From NCBI GenBank assembly GCA_965203985.1, contig CBDBDS010000002.1, forward strand, positions 186,001 through 250,000: a DNA stretch of 64,000 bases, given 5' to 3'. The notes under the pieces were generated by a model. That model was given only the letters and a program-made list of their open reading frames with translations, was not told where the DNA came from and searched no databases. Below are positions 15,140 to 24,223 of the stretch, one piece after another. Position 1 is the stretch's first letter; each line of letters starts with the position of its first letter. The stretch is from Bin87 sp965203985 (GTDB lineage: Bacteria > Chloroflexota > Dehalococcoidia > Lucifugimonadales > UBA3495). Both the position numbers and the translations under genes were made by a program.

Positions 15140-17131
15140 ATGACGCAACAAGTAATATTATCTGCGACAGAAGACTCCTCCGAATATACGTCGGACAATA
15201 TCCAAGTATTGAAAGGACTGGAAGCGGTCCGCGTCCGGCCGGGAATGTACATCGGCAGCACCGGAGTGGACGGGCTTCATCATCTGATCAAAGAGTTGCT
15301 GGACAACGCAGTTGACGAGGCTCTCGCCGGCCACTGCGACCGCATCGATGTCCGCATCGACGCCGACGGCGCCGTCAGCGTTTCCGACAACGGGCGCGGC
15401 ATCCCGGTTGACGTTCATCCTGACACCGGCGTATCCGGCCTGGAAACGGTGATGACCACCCTGCACGCCGGCGGCAAGTTCGACGGCGCCGCCTACAAGG
15501 TTTCCGGCGGACTCCACGGCGTGGGAGCATCGGTCGTGAACGCCCTGGCGTCCCGGCTCCATGCCGAGGTGTGCCGCGGCGGGTTGCGCTACACCCAGGA
15601 CTACGCCAAGGGCATCCCCACCACCGACCTCCAGCAGCACCAGCGGGTGCGCAAGCAGGGCACCACGGTCACCTACTACGCCGACCCCGAAATCTTCCCC
15701 GAGATCACCTATGACTTCGGCCGGCTGGTGGCCCAACTCCGCCAGACCGCCTATCTCAACAAGGGTCTGGAGATCTGCCTGGTCAGCGAGTTCCACGCCG
15801 ACGAGCGCAGCGGGGACATCGAGCGGTGTTTCTTCTTCGACACCGGCGTGGCCAGCATGGTGCGGAACATCAACCGCAAGCGCAACGTGGTGATGCCGGA
15901 CCCGTTCTACTACCAGCGCATCGCCGAGGACGCCGACGTCGAGGTCTCCTTCCAGTACCACCACACCGACGGTCACGACAACCTGGCCGCGGACGAGCGC
16001 ACCTTCGCCAACTGCATCCTGACCCCAGAAGGCGGCACCCACCTGGCCGGCTTCCGCTCCGCGCTGACCCGTGTGCTCAACGACTACGCCCGCAAGCAGA
16101 ATATCCTCAAGGACCCCAAGGACTCCTTCAGCGGCGAGGACACGCGCGGCGGCCTGGTCGCCGTGGTCAGCGTCAAGTTGGGCGACCCGCAGTTCGAGGG
16201 CCAGACCAAGAACAAACTCAGCAACCCCGAAATCCGCAGCCGCGTGGAGGCGGCGACCTCCGAGGGCCTGACCCGTTTCCTCGAAGAAAACCCCACCGCA
16301 GCCAAGGGGGTAATCGACAAGGTACAGACGAACCATGCGGCCCGGGAGGCGGCCCGGCGAGCCCGTGACCTGGTGCTCCGCAAAAACGCCCTGGACGGCA
16401 CCTCGCTGCCCGGCAAGCTCGCGGACTGCGCCGAGCGCGACCCCGCCAAGTCCGAACTCTACATCGTGGAGGGCGAATCGGCCGGCGGTTCGGCCAAGAT
16501 GGGGCGAGACCGCCAGTTCCAGGCGATCCTCCCGCTCAAGGGCAAGATCCTCAACGTGGAGCGTTTCCTGGACAAGGTGGAGCGTATCCTGAGCCACGAA
16601 GAGATCCGGGCCATGATCTCGGCAGTGGGCACCGGAGAAGGCGAGGCCTTCGACATCTCCAAGCTTCGCTACCACCACATCATCATCATGACCGACGCCG
16701 ACGTGGACGGCTCCCACATCCGGACCCTCATCCTGACCTACTTCTACCGGCGCATGCGCGAGCTCATCGAGGGCGGCTTCCTCTACATTGCGCAGCCGCC
16801 CCTGTACCGGGTGCAACGCGGGCGGACCATCGCCTACGCCTACTCCGAAGATGAAAAGGACGTGCTGATGAAGCGCATGTCCACCGCGCGGTCTGAGCCT
16901 TCTATCCAGCGGTACAAGGGTCTCGGCGAGATGAATGCCGACCAACTCTGGGAAACGACGATGGACCCGGCAGCCCGCAAGATGCTGAAGGTGACCATCA
17001 ACGACATCGACGACGTGGACAGCATCTCGGACACCGACGGCGTGTTCGCGATGCTCATGGGCGAACAGGTCGGTCCCCGCAAGAGCTTCATCCAGAGCCA
17101 CGCCACCGAAGTCCAGAACCTGGACGTCTAA
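15140..17131 (+). CDS. gyrB: DNA gyrase subunit B
   Basis: 663 aa ATPase/Toprim subunit of the type II topoisomerase that introduces negative supercoils. GHKL ATPase motifs: KELLDNAVDE (residues 51-60), DNGRGIPVDVH, GGLHGVGASVVNALA. Toprim: ELYIVEGESAGGSAKMGRDR, PLKGKILNVE and DADVDGSHIRTL. It ends QRYKGLGEMNADQLWETTMDP...GPRKSFIQ, typical of GyrB. The length matches the form without the about 170-residue insert of E. coli GyrB. ParE cannot be wholly excluded. Its stop overlaps the hpt start (TAATG), so the two are translationally coupled. Confidence 0.93.
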   Translation: MTQQVILSATEDSSEYTSDNIQVLKGLEAVRVRPGMYIGSTGVDGLHHLIKELLDNAVDEALAGHCDRIDVRIDADGAVSVSDNGRGIPVDVHPDTGVSGLETVMTTLHAGGKFDGAAYKVSGGLHGVGASVVNALASRLHAEVCRGGLRYTQDYAKGIPTTDLQQHQRVRKQGTTVTYYADPEIFPEITYDFGRLVAQLRQTAYLNKGLEICLVSEFHADERSGDIERCFFFDTGVASMVRNINRKRNVVMPDPFYYQRIAEDADVEVSFQYHHTDGHDNLAADERTFANCILTPEGGTHLAGFRSALTRVLNDYARKQNILKDPKDSFSGEDTRGGLVAVVSVKLGDPQFEGQTKNKLSNPEIRSRVEAATSEGLTRFLEENPTAAKGVIDKVQTNHAAREAARRARDLVLRKNALDGTSLPGKLADCAERDPAKSELYIVEGESAGGSAKMGRDRQFQAILPLKGKILNVERFLDKVERILSHEEIRAMISAVGTGEGEAFDISKLRYHHIIIMTDADVDGSHIRTLILTYFYRRMRELIEGGFLYIAQPPLYRVQRGRTIAYAYSEDEKDVLMKRMSTARSEPSIQRYKGLGEMNADQLWETTMDPAARKMLKVTINDIDDVDSISDTDGVFAMLMGEQVGPRKSFIQSHATEVQNLDV

Positions 17132-17664
17132 TGTCACCGGACGACCTCGTTCTACTCATCTCGGAGGAGGAAATCCGCTCGGCTGTCGCCAAACTGGCCC
17201 GGCAGATTGACCAGGATTACGCCGACACCGGTCTGGTGCTGGTTTGTCTGCTCAAAGGCGCGACCGTGTTCATGGCCGACCTGCTGCGCGCTCTCCAGGT
17301 AGAGGTACACCGCATCGAGTTCGTCCGGGCCAGCAGCTACGGCGGCGGAACCACGTCCTGGGGGAGAGTCGGCATTACCGGCACTCTGGACACGGAACAG
17401 GTCAGAGAAGCGCACGTGCTCGTCGTCGACGACATCATAGATACCGGACATACTTGCGCGGCGCTAACCAGCTACGTGAACGGCTTGGCTCCGGCCTCGT
17501 TGCGCTATTGCACCCTGTTGGACAAGCCAGCGCGTCGTGCGGTTGAGATCCAGTGCGACTACGTTGGCTTCACTATCCCCAATCACTTTGTGGTCGGTTA
17601 CGGCATGGACCTGGACGAGCGATACCGCGGACTGCCGGCAATCTACTACTTCACGAATCACTGA
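17131..17664 (+). CDS. hpt: Hypoxanthine(-guanine) phosphoribosyltransferase
   Basis: 177 aa type I phosphoribosyltransferase for purine salvage. The PRPP loop is VLVVDDIIDTGHT (about residues 95-107), the diphosphate loop LLKGATVFMADLLR, and the C-terminal purine/Mg motif VGYGMDLDERYRGLP, as in HGPRT enzymes. It shares one base with the gyrB stop. No terminator is obvious before the convergent lipoprotein gene. Confidence 0.93.
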   Translation: MSPDDLVLLISEEEIRSAVAKLARQIDQDYADTGLVLVCLLKGATVFMADLLRALQVEVHRIEFVRASSYGGGTTSWGRVGITGTLDTEQVREAHVLVVDDIIDTGHTCAALTSYVNGLAPASLRYCTLLDKPARRAVEIQCDYVGFTIPNHFVVGYGMDLDERYRGLPAIYYFTNH

Positions 17665-17697
17665 TCCATCGGGCGCTGTCCCACTAGGCCAGCACCG

Positions 17698-18813
17698 TTA
17701 TCGCTCGGCGTACGGCTTGTACTCCGGCAGGTTCTCGATGCACGAGCGCAGCGCGCGTAACGCAGCATCCGCGGACTCTGCCAATTGCGCCGGACGTGTT
17801 GCCACGGCGACTTCCGGTATCCTTGCCTCGAAGTCCGGCCAGCAAGCGCCATAGGGTCGTTGCATCGAGATCGCGACCAGGTGGCCGCTCAACGTAGCCC
17901 GCAGTGCGACCAGGGTGTAGCGGTCGTTGAGTTCGAACGCGAACAGTTGCGATTCTCCCAGGTATATGAACGGAAATTCTGCACGCAACGCCTGCTGACG
18001 GCACTCGGAAAACTCGACCATCGCGGCGCCCCAGGCGGAATGGAGTTCTGCCGGCTCTGCGGCTGACACGGCGGCGGGCATGTGACCATAAAACTCCTCA
18101 CGACAATGGTCCAGTTCCGTCAACGCCTCGCCGTTCGAACGGTTCCAGATACTGTCGAACCAGGTCAAGACCCGCTCGGCCCTGACGGCCTCCGGGTTGG
18201 CAAAAAACTGTTGTCCGTCAAGCTGCGGCAACTGCTCGTCCAGGCACGCCGACATCCGGTCCAGTATGTGGTCGAAGTACGCGTTGAATTCCACCGGCCC
18301 CAGATGGTTCTGCGCTCCCAGCCGCTCAACTTCCGATTGCAGGGTCTCGTAGCACGGATTTCCGGAATGCCACATCTCGAGCATCCTGGCCGGCGCATCA
18401 AGGTCCGGCGCGTAACCGGCTCCGATTCCCGAAGCCCGGTGGGTGAGGAGCGCACCCCAGAGGACATCGATGTCAACCGGTCGAGCTCGGAGCATACGGT
18501 TGGTCAATTCCGCCGCTCTCTCCTGCGTTCGCGCCACGACCTCCGCCGGCACATCCGGCGCAGGCCTCGCGCCCACTGCTCCCGAAGGCGGTAGACCCGT
18601 CGGTGCCGCCGGCGCCGGGATACTGGGAGACGGCGCCGCCGTTGCCGTGGGCATCGTGACCGCGGCGGCTGGCGTCAACGGCGGCACGGTCGGGATTTGT
18701 GGTGACTCCGGTTCGCATCCCGCCATGACCAGAACGAAACCGACGGCTGCGATAACCGTGAGCCAAGTTCGTTGCTGGGCTACACCGATTGCATCCGCCA
18801 ACCCGAGGAGCAT
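17698..18813 (-). CDS. Secreted lipoprotein of unknown function
   Basis: 371 aa. Residues 16-32 are a hydrophobic signal (WLTVIAAVGFVLVMAG) ending in the lipobox VMAGC. A long Pro/Thr/Ala linker follows to about residue 90, then a mostly alpha-helical domain with several Cys (GNPCYETL, SACLDEQ, DHCREEF, FSECRQQ, YGACWPDF, RSCIENL), possibly disulphide-bonded. I do not recognise the domain. Its ATG overlaps the gamma-glutamyltransferase stop (TGATG) with no ribosome binding site of its own, so it should be made by coupled translation. Confidence 0.7.
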   Translation of the reverse strand: MLLGLADAIGVAQQRTWLTVIAAVGFVLVMAGCEPESPQIPTVPPLTPAAAVTMPTATAAPSPSIPAPAAPTGLPPSGAVGARPAPDVPAEVVARTQERAAELTNRMLRARPVDIDVLWGALLTHRASGIGAGYAPDLDAPARMLEMWHSGNPCYETLQSEVERLGAQNHLGPVEFNAYFDHILDRMSACLDEQLPQLDGQQFFANPEAVRAERVLTWFDSIWNRSNGEALTELDHCREEFYGHMPAAVSAAEPAELHSAWGAAMVEFSECRQQALRAEFPFIYLGESQLFAFELNDRYTLVALRATLSGHLVAISMQRPYGACWPDFEARIPEVAVATRPAQLAESADAALRALRSCIENLPEYKPYAER

Positions 18814-20444
18814 CAGTAGGCCACGGCCTGCCCATCACCGCGCGGGTCGGAGGCTCCCGCCAGCACGCCGCGACGCCGGTCCCGCACGATGAGTTGCACT
18901 ACGCCGTGGTAGGAACCCAGCGGGTTCTGCACCACGTTGTGCCCCATGCGCCCCAGATCCCGGACCGTGTCGTCCGGCATGCCCATCTCTACCCTCAGCT
19001 CGCCGGCGCGGTTGATCGTCGCCGGATCCGTGCCGGGGAAACTGTGCCAGCGCGGCGATTCCACGGCGTCCTGGGGTTGCAGTCCTCCATCGATCAACTT
19101 GGTCAACATCTGGATCCCAACCTGCGGCTGGACATCCCCGCCGGGCGTACCGCCGACAATGGCAACCTCACCGCCCACCGTGGTCAGGTAGCAGTTCAGC
19201 GTGTGCATGGTCCGCTTGCCCGGGGCAATGACGTTGGGGTGGTCCGGTTCCAGGCTGAATCCGCGCCCGGCGCGGTTGTTGAACAGCACGCCGGTGCCGG
19301 GAGCGACGACGCCGGAACCGAACCCGTTGGACAGGCTATGGATCCAGCTGACCGCGTTGCCCTCGCCGTCGGCGACGCAGAAATACGTGGTGTCTCCGTG
19401 GCCGTTGACCGGAACCAGGGGGCGGACTTCATCGCCGGCCTGGAAGGGATGGATCTGCTCGCGGCGCAGGTCGGCGTACTCTGACGACAGCAAGCCGTCC
19501 AGGGGCCAGTCAACGAAGTTCGGGTCGCCGGCGAGACGATTGCGGTCCGAGTACGCGATCTTCTTCGCCTCCACCAGCAGGTGTATCGAGTCGGCCGAGT
19601 TCGGCGTCATCGACGACAGGTCGTGACCGCTGACGATGTTCAGCATCTCCAGCAGCAGGAACCCCTGGGACGGCGGGCGGGTCTGGTACACGGTGTGCTC
19701 GCGGTACGTGGTGGTGATGGCGTCGCCCACGTCGGCGTAATGGCCGGCGAAATCGGCCTCGGTGAACAGCCCGCCGGCATTGTTCAGCCCCTCAACCATC
19801 TTCGTAGCGATGGCACTGCGGTAGAAAGCGTCGGCCCCACCTTCGGCAACAGCGCGCATCGTGTTCGCCAGGTCGCCGTTGACCAGGACCTCGCCGACCC
19901 GGGGCGGCCGTCCGCCGTTGGTCAGGTAGATGTCCGCGGTGGCGGCGAAACGCCCCAGCAACTCGGCGTTTCCGGCGAAAGACCGCGCGATGCGGGGCGA
20001 CACGGGGAACCCCCGCTCCGCGTACTGGATGGCGGGAGCCAGCAGGTCGGCAAAGGGTATGGTGCCGAAACTGCGGTGCATGGTCTCCCACGCGGCGGCC
20101 TCACCGGGCACGGATATCGAGTGCGGCCCCTGTATGGGCATCAATGCCAGGCCCTGGCTGCGGTAGTATTCGGCCTCAGCGCCCGATGCGGCAACTCCGC
20201 TGCTGTTGATGTTGGTGACCCGGCCGCTCCTGACGTCGTAGGCTAGGATGAACGAATCACCGCCCAGGCCGCAAACCGGCACCAGGGTGACGCATTCCAC
20301 GGCCGCGACTGCCAGGGCGGCGTCGAAGGCGTTCCCGCCATCCTGCATGACACGGAGTCCGGCCGCCGCCGCCAGGGGCGAGTTCGAGCAGACCATGCCA
20401 TTCTGGCCGTACACGGCGCTGCGGGTAAGGTGGGTGATGGACAT
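18813..20444 (-). CDS. Gamma-glutamyltransferase-family protein
   Basis: 543 aa Ntn-hydrolase precursor. The self-cleavage/nucleophile Thr is in VNGHGDTTYFCVADGEGNAVSWIHS, the standard GGT junction. The large-subunit motif SNSPLAAAAGLRVMQDGGNAFDAALAVA and the glutamate-binding GGTPGGDVQPQ motif are present. No signal peptide is visible, unlike classical periplasmic GGT, so it may act in the cytoplasm on gamma-glutamyl compounds, cephalosporin-like amides or similar. AGGAGG precedes the ATG, and it is coupled to the downstream lipoprotein gene. Confidence 0.88.
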   Translation of the reverse strand: MSITHLTRSAVYGQNGMVCSNSPLAAAAGLRVMQDGGNAFDAALAVAAVECVTLVPVCGLGGDSFILAYDVRSGRVTNINSSGVAASGAEAEYYRSQGLALMPIQGPHSISVPGEAAAWETMHRSFGTIPFADLLAPAIQYAERGFPVSPRIARSFAGNAELLGRFAATADIYLTNGGRPPRVGEVLVNGDLANTMRAVAEGGADAFYRSAIATKMVEGLNNAGGLFTEADFAGHYADVGDAITTTYREHTVYQTRPPSQGFLLLEMLNIVSGHDLSSMTPNSADSIHLLVEAKKIAYSDRNRLAGDPNFVDWPLDGLLSSEYADLRREQIHPFQAGDEVRPLVPVNGHGDTTYFCVADGEGNAVSWIHSLSNGFGSGVVAPGTGVLFNNRAGRGFSLEPDHPNVIAPGKRTMHTLNCYLTTVGGEVAIVGGTPGGDVQPQVGIQMLTKLIDGGLQPQDAVESPRWHSFPGTDPATINRAGELRVEMGMPDDTVRDLGRMGHNVVQNPLGSYHGVVQLIVRDRRRGVLAGASDPRGDGQAVAY

Positions 20445-20479
20445 GGTAATGCCTCCTGGGGTAGCGGGTTGACCCCCTG

Positions 20480-20487
20480 ATTATAAT
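20480..20487. promoter_or_regulatory. Palindromic -10 (ATTATAAT), possible bidirectional promoter
   Basis: ATTATAAT is its own reverse complement, so TATAAT reads on both strands: plus 20482-20487, minus 20485-20480. The plus reading serves the binding-protein gene (GTG 20549, AAGGGGG upstream). The minus reading serves the gamma-glutamyltransferase (ATG 20444, AGGAGG upstream). Confidence 0.5.
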
Positions 20488-20548
20488 GGGCGCCGGACAT
20501 TTGGATAGTTAAAATTGCGGGATCGATTCGTTTCATAAGGGGGAAACT

Positions 20549-22723
20549 GTGGCGAAGTCAGTACGAATCGGTATGGTGATCATCGCTTGCCTGGTTGCCG
20601 CGGCGGTTGGAGCGCTGTCCCTTCCGGTGGGCGATGCGGCGGCAGCCGACCCGGCGTGTCCCAGCTCCTGGCCGCAGCAAGGCTATGACGGGCCGCTGGT
20701 GGAAGCGGACCGCGGCCGCATCGCCTACCAGGACTACTTCACCGACTCCGACGGCGACCGCTGGTTCGTCATCCGCAGTTCCGACAGCAACGGGTACACT
20801 ACGATCCGGGCCTACCCGGCCGCAAACGACGGATACGTCACCAATTCGCCCGACGGGGTCTGTTACCTGGTGGTCCGCCGGCCCGGCGACACTGAAGACA
20901 CCGCCGACCCGACGCAGGTGGTTTTCCCTCAGGAGCAGGAAGACCCCTGCCCCGACATATTGGCGACACGTCCCGCCAGCGCATTCCCCGCCCAGGAATA
21001 CCCGCACCTGGAAACCGCCCACCGGGACGTCCCCACCGACCTCCAGCAGAACGCGGCGGACTTCGTACGCGAAGTCGGACAAAGCGGCGGCACACTCACC
21101 CTGCCCATGGCTGTGGAACCTCATACCTACAACCCGCTCCACGTTGACGACGCTTATTCCGGCATCGTCATCGGTTACATCCACGAGGGCCTCACCGGCA
21201 TATCTTGGCCGGACAACAAGCTCGAGGCGGCCCTGGCCGAATCATGGTCTCACTCCGAGGACGGTCGTACCTGGACCATGAACCTCCGCCGAAACGTGAA
21301 ATGGCACGACGGACAGGACTTCAACGCCGACGACGTCGTCTTCACCTACCAACACTTCCACAACGAACGGATCAACAAGATCAACGACTACACCGTCGAG
21401 ATCGTCTTTCCCAACCCGCACATCGATCCCCACTTCCACCGCGACTACGAAGAACACCTCACCATCCCCATACTTCCGCAACACATCGTGGAGCCCGCCC
21501 TCGTTTTTGACGAGGAAGGCAATTTCTACGACTTGCCCGATGGCTTTTGGGACGCCCACCCGGACCCTGATGGTCCTGCCCCCGCCGATGTCGTCGGCAC
21601 TGGCCCCTTCAAGTACCTCAGCCACGTACACGGCGAAAGCATCACCCTGGCACGCAATGACGACTACTGGCTCAGGGACGCCGACGGCAACTCTCTCCCG
21701 TACCTGGACGAAATCGTTTTTCGTTTCTATTTTCCCCCGGACCGTGGCCAGGGACCCAGCCAGGCAGAGCTCGAAATAGCCGCCTTCCGCGCCGGGGAAA
21801 TTGACGCCATCAGCCTCAGCGGCCGCACGTTCGAGGAACTGCGCCCCTACCAGGAGGCAGAAAACTTCTACCTGCAACCACTGGGCCCCGACTTCAGCAG
21901 ACGGTTCCTGGTTTTCAACCAGAACCCGGGACAAGACTCCGAAAGCGGCGAACCATTCGTCGCCCCAGAAAAGCTGGACTGGTTCAGGACTAAGGTATTC
22001 CGCCAGGCGGTATCTTACTCGATGGACCGGGAACGCATCATCCGAGAAGTCCACGGCGGCCACGGCTTCAAACAGTGGGCTTTCATCAGTCCCGCCGCCG
22101 GAGACTTCCATAACCGCCGGGTACGACGCTACGAGTACAACCTGGCCCAGGCCAATGCCATGTTGGACTGCCTGGGCTGGCTCGATACTGACGGCGATGG
22201 CATTCGCGAAGACCACCGCGGCAACCGCATCGCCTTTACCATCGAACTTCCCCAGGGCAGCGACGACACCACCGTGAACATCATCCGGGACGGCCTGCAG
22301 GCTATCGGTGTCAAAGCCGAAGTCAAACGCATCACCTTCAGAGAAATCGTCATCAAGCTGCTCAGCACCTACCAGTGGGATTCCATCATGATTGGCCTCA
22401 CCGGCGGCCCCGACCCGGACGGTGGGTTCTGGGTATGGCACAGTAGCGGTCACCTCCATATGTGGAATCCCGAGCAGGAGTCGCCCGCTACCGCCTGGGA
22501 AGCCCGGATCGACTCTCTTCTGATCAAGGCCGTCACGGAGTTCGACCACGACAAGCGAGTCGAGTATTACCACGAGATTCAGGAAATCGTCGCCGAGCAG
22601 TCGCCTATGCTCTTCACCACCTTGTCGGAAACGCTGGTCGCAGTCCGGGACGTCTTCGGCAATACCACCCCCACCCTCTACGGCCTCTGGGACCCCCGAT
22701 ACCTGTACCGCACGGATCAGTAG
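20549..22723 (+). CDS. Orphan substrate-binding protein (SBP family 5) with N-terminal extension
   Basis: 724 aa exported protein from GTG 20549 (AAGGGGGAAACT upstream). The signal peptide is MAKSVRIGMVIIACLVAAAVGALSLPVGDAAAA with a likely AxA cleavage rather than a lipobox. Residues about 35-150 are extra compared with normal family-5 binders: an Asp-rich beta-type segment (CPSSWPQQGYDGPLVEADRG...YFTDSDGDRW) with several Cys. The family-5 domain starts near 178 (GGTLTLPMAVEPHTYNPLH) and continues through LAESWSHSEDGRTWTMNLR and FRQAVSYSMDRERIIREV. No permease or ATPase gene adjoins it. Confidence 0.85.
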   Translation: MAKSVRIGMVIIACLVAAAVGALSLPVGDAAAADPACPSSWPQQGYDGPLVEADRGRIAYQDYFTDSDGDRWFVIRSSDSNGYTTIRAYPAANDGYVTNSPDGVCYLVVRRPGDTEDTADPTQVVFPQEQEDPCPDILATRPASAFPAQEYPHLETAHRDVPTDLQQNAADFVREVGQSGGTLTLPMAVEPHTYNPLHVDDAYSGIVIGYIHEGLTGISWPDNKLEAALAESWSHSEDGRTWTMNLRRNVKWHDGQDFNADDVVFTYQHFHNERINKINDYTVEIVFPNPHIDPHFHRDYEEHLTIPILPQHIVEPALVFDEEGNFYDLPDGFWDAHPDPDGPAPADVVGTGPFKYLSHVHGESITLARNDDYWLRDADGNSLPYLDEIVFRFYFPPDRGQGPSQAELEIAAFRAGEIDAISLSGRTFEELRPYQEAENFYLQPLGPDFSRRFLVFNQNPGQDSESGEPFVAPEKLDWFRTKVFRQAVSYSMDRERIIREVHGGHGFKQWAFISPAAGDFHNRRVRRYEYNLAQANAMLDCLGWLDTDGDGIREDHRGNRIAFTIELPQGSDDTTVNIIRDGLQAIGVKAEVKRITFREIVIKLLSTYQWDSIMIGLTGGPDPDGGFWVWHSSGHLHMWNPEQESPATAWEARIDSLLIKAVTEFDHDKRVEYYHEIQEIVAEQSPMLFTTLSETLVAVRDVFGNTTPTLYGLWDPRYLYRTDQ

Positions 22724-23229
22724 GGCCGCGCCCCCCACCGTACCACCCCGTCCCTGCCATCCACTTCATCCAGTAGCCGCCGCACCGTATCGCCCTGCGG
22801 CGGCACGCTTGTATCCGGCGCGATCTCCGCCAGCGGAACCAGCACGAACGCCCGCAGCGCCATGCGCGGGTGCGGTATCTGGAGGTCCGGCTCGGCCAAA
22901 TCCACCACCAGGTCGCCGTAGAGCAGGATATCTACGTCGATGATCCGCGGCCCCCAGCGGTACGAGGCGACGCGACCGACCTCCGCCTCCACGGACTTGC
23001 ACGCCGCCAGCAGGTCTTGCGGCGACAGGATCGTCTCGTAAGCGGCCACCAGGTTGAGGAAGTTGGGTTGATCCGCCACGGCCCACGGCTCGGTCTCATA
23101 CATCGATGAACACCCGGTTCGATGCATCCCGGGCGTGGCGTCGAGCATCCGCAGGGCCTCGGTCAGCGCCGCCATCCGGTCGCCCAGGTTTCCGCCGAGG
23201 CACAGGTAGGTTGTTATCGGCTCGGCCAT
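22717..23229 (-). CDS. folK: 2-amino-4-hydroxy-6-hydroxymethyldihydropteridine diphosphokinase (HPPK)
   Basis: 170 aa folate-pathway kinase that transfers pyrophosphate from ATP to the pterin. It begins TTYLCLGGNLGDRMAALTEAL and contains RTGCSSMYETEPWAVADQPNFLNLV and RWGPRIIDVDILLYGDLVVD, the HPPK signature with the Mg-binding Asp pair, then IPHPRMALRAFVLVPLAEIAPD. It overlaps folP by 16 nt and its 3' end overlaps the convergent binding-protein gene by 7 nt. Confidence 0.93.
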   Translation of the reverse strand: MAEPITTYLCLGGNLGDRMAALTEALRMLDATPGMHRTGCSSMYETEPWAVADQPNFLNLVAAYETILSPQDLLAACKSVEAEVGRVASYRWGPRIIDVDILLYGDLVVDLAEPDLQIPHPRMALRAFVLVPLAEIAPDTSVPPQGDTVRRLLDEVDGRDGVVRWGARPY

Positions 23230-24092
23230 CCGTCAGGCCTCCAGTCGCGCACGATGGCGTCAGTCATGCGGGCAACCCGCACCATCTGCTTCACGTCGTG
23301 CACGCGCACGATATCCGCGCCGCCGGCGATGCTCATGGTCACTGCCGCCGCCGTGCCTTCCACACGATCGTCTGCCGGCAGCCCCAGCACGCGGCCGATG
23401 GTCGACTTTCGCGAGACCCCCAGCAGCGTCGGGTATCCCAGTTCCTGCAGTTCCGGCAGTCGGCGCAGCAACTCCAGGTTGTGGTCGGCGTTCTTCCCGA
23501 ACCCGATGCCGGGGTCAAGGATCACGTTGTGATCAGCGATGCCGGCAGCATGGGCTATGCTGGCGATCCGCCGGAGTCCGCCTATCACTTCGGGAATCAG
23601 GTCCTCGTATGCCGCCTCCCGCTGGTTGTGCATCAGTATCGCAGGGACGCCGGCGTCCGCGATGACCCGCGCCATGTTACCGTCCGCCAGCAGGCCCCAA
23701 ACATCGTTGATCAGCGACGCACCGGCCGCGATCGCCCGCCGCGCCACCGGGGCCTTGTAGGTGTCCACGCTGATCGGGATCTGCACCGCGCGGCAGATGG
23801 CCTCTAGCGCCGGCAGCAGCCGGTCCGCCTCGGCTGACGCGGACACCGGCGTACTACCCGGCCGCGTCGACTCCGCCCCCACGTCCAGCATGTCCGCGCC
23901 GTCCGCCTCCATGCGCTGCGCCTGCTCGACGGCGGCGTTCACGTCACCGGCCAGACCGTCGCCCGAAAATGAATCGGGCGCCAGGTTGATTATGCCCATC
24001 ACGTAGGTCCGCCGGCTCCAAACCAGCGGTCCGCCGCCGGCCACGGAGAGCGTGGGCGCGTTGCGTTGCGCGGGCGGCTGGGATGCAGTCAA
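23214..24092 (-). CDS. folP: Dihydropteroate synthase
   Basis: 292 aa TIM-barrel that joins pABA to the pterin pyrophosphate. Motifs: VMGIINLAPDSFSGDG, DMLDVGAESTRPGS, ISVDTYKAPVARRAIAAGASLINDVWG, ILDPGIGFGKNADHNLELLRRL, LLGVSRKSTIG and VRVHDV. I place the start at a TTG (24092) preceded by GGAGG at 5-nt spacing. The more upstream in-frame ATG at 24134 lies inside a TATAAT box (minus 24138-24133) and would be untranscribed or at the extreme 5' end. folK follows with overlap. Confidence 0.92.
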   Translation of the reverse strand: MTASQPPAQRNAPTLSVAGGGPLVWSRRTYVMGIINLAPDSFSGDGLAGDVNAAVEQAQRMEADGADMLDVGAESTRPGSTPVSASAEADRLLPALEAICRAVQIPISVDTYKAPVARRAIAAGASLINDVWGLLADGNMARVIADAGVPAILMHNQREAAYEDLIPEVIGGLRRIASIAHAAGIADHNVILDPGIGFGKNADHNLELLRRLPELQELGYPTLLGVSRKSTIGRVLGLPADDRVEGTAAAVTMSIAGGADIVRVHDVKQMVRVARMTDAIVRDWRPDGWPSR

Positions 24093-24132
24093 ATCATCCT
24101 CCGGTTCGGAAAGGCGCGGGATTCCCGGAACC

Positions 24133-24140
24133 ATTATACT
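24133..24140. promoter_or_regulatory. Overlapping divergent -10 boxes (folP and carboxylase)
   Basis: ATTATACT reads TATAAT on the minus strand (24138-24133; folP start 24092) and TATACT on the plus strand (24135-24140; carboxylase start 24224). A small palindrome CTTAG-ccga-CTAAG (24139-24152) overlaps the plus-strand start site and could be an operator. Confidence 0.45.
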
Positions 24141-24223
24141 TAGCCGACTAAGACACCATGCAACGCTGCCCGGGTTTGCCGCACCGCCGAGCGTATCTTT
24201 TGCATCGTCCACGGAGGCCGGAA

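Noticed and set aside
15158..17137. 659-codon open frame on the strand opposite gyrB
   Set aside because: It is a GC-rich shadow frame of a clear gyrB. Its composition is antisense-like and it has no family features.
21242..22738. 498-codon minus-strand frame opposite the family-5 binding protein
   Set aside because: Antisense shadow; the plus-strand protein has a signal peptide and binding motifs.
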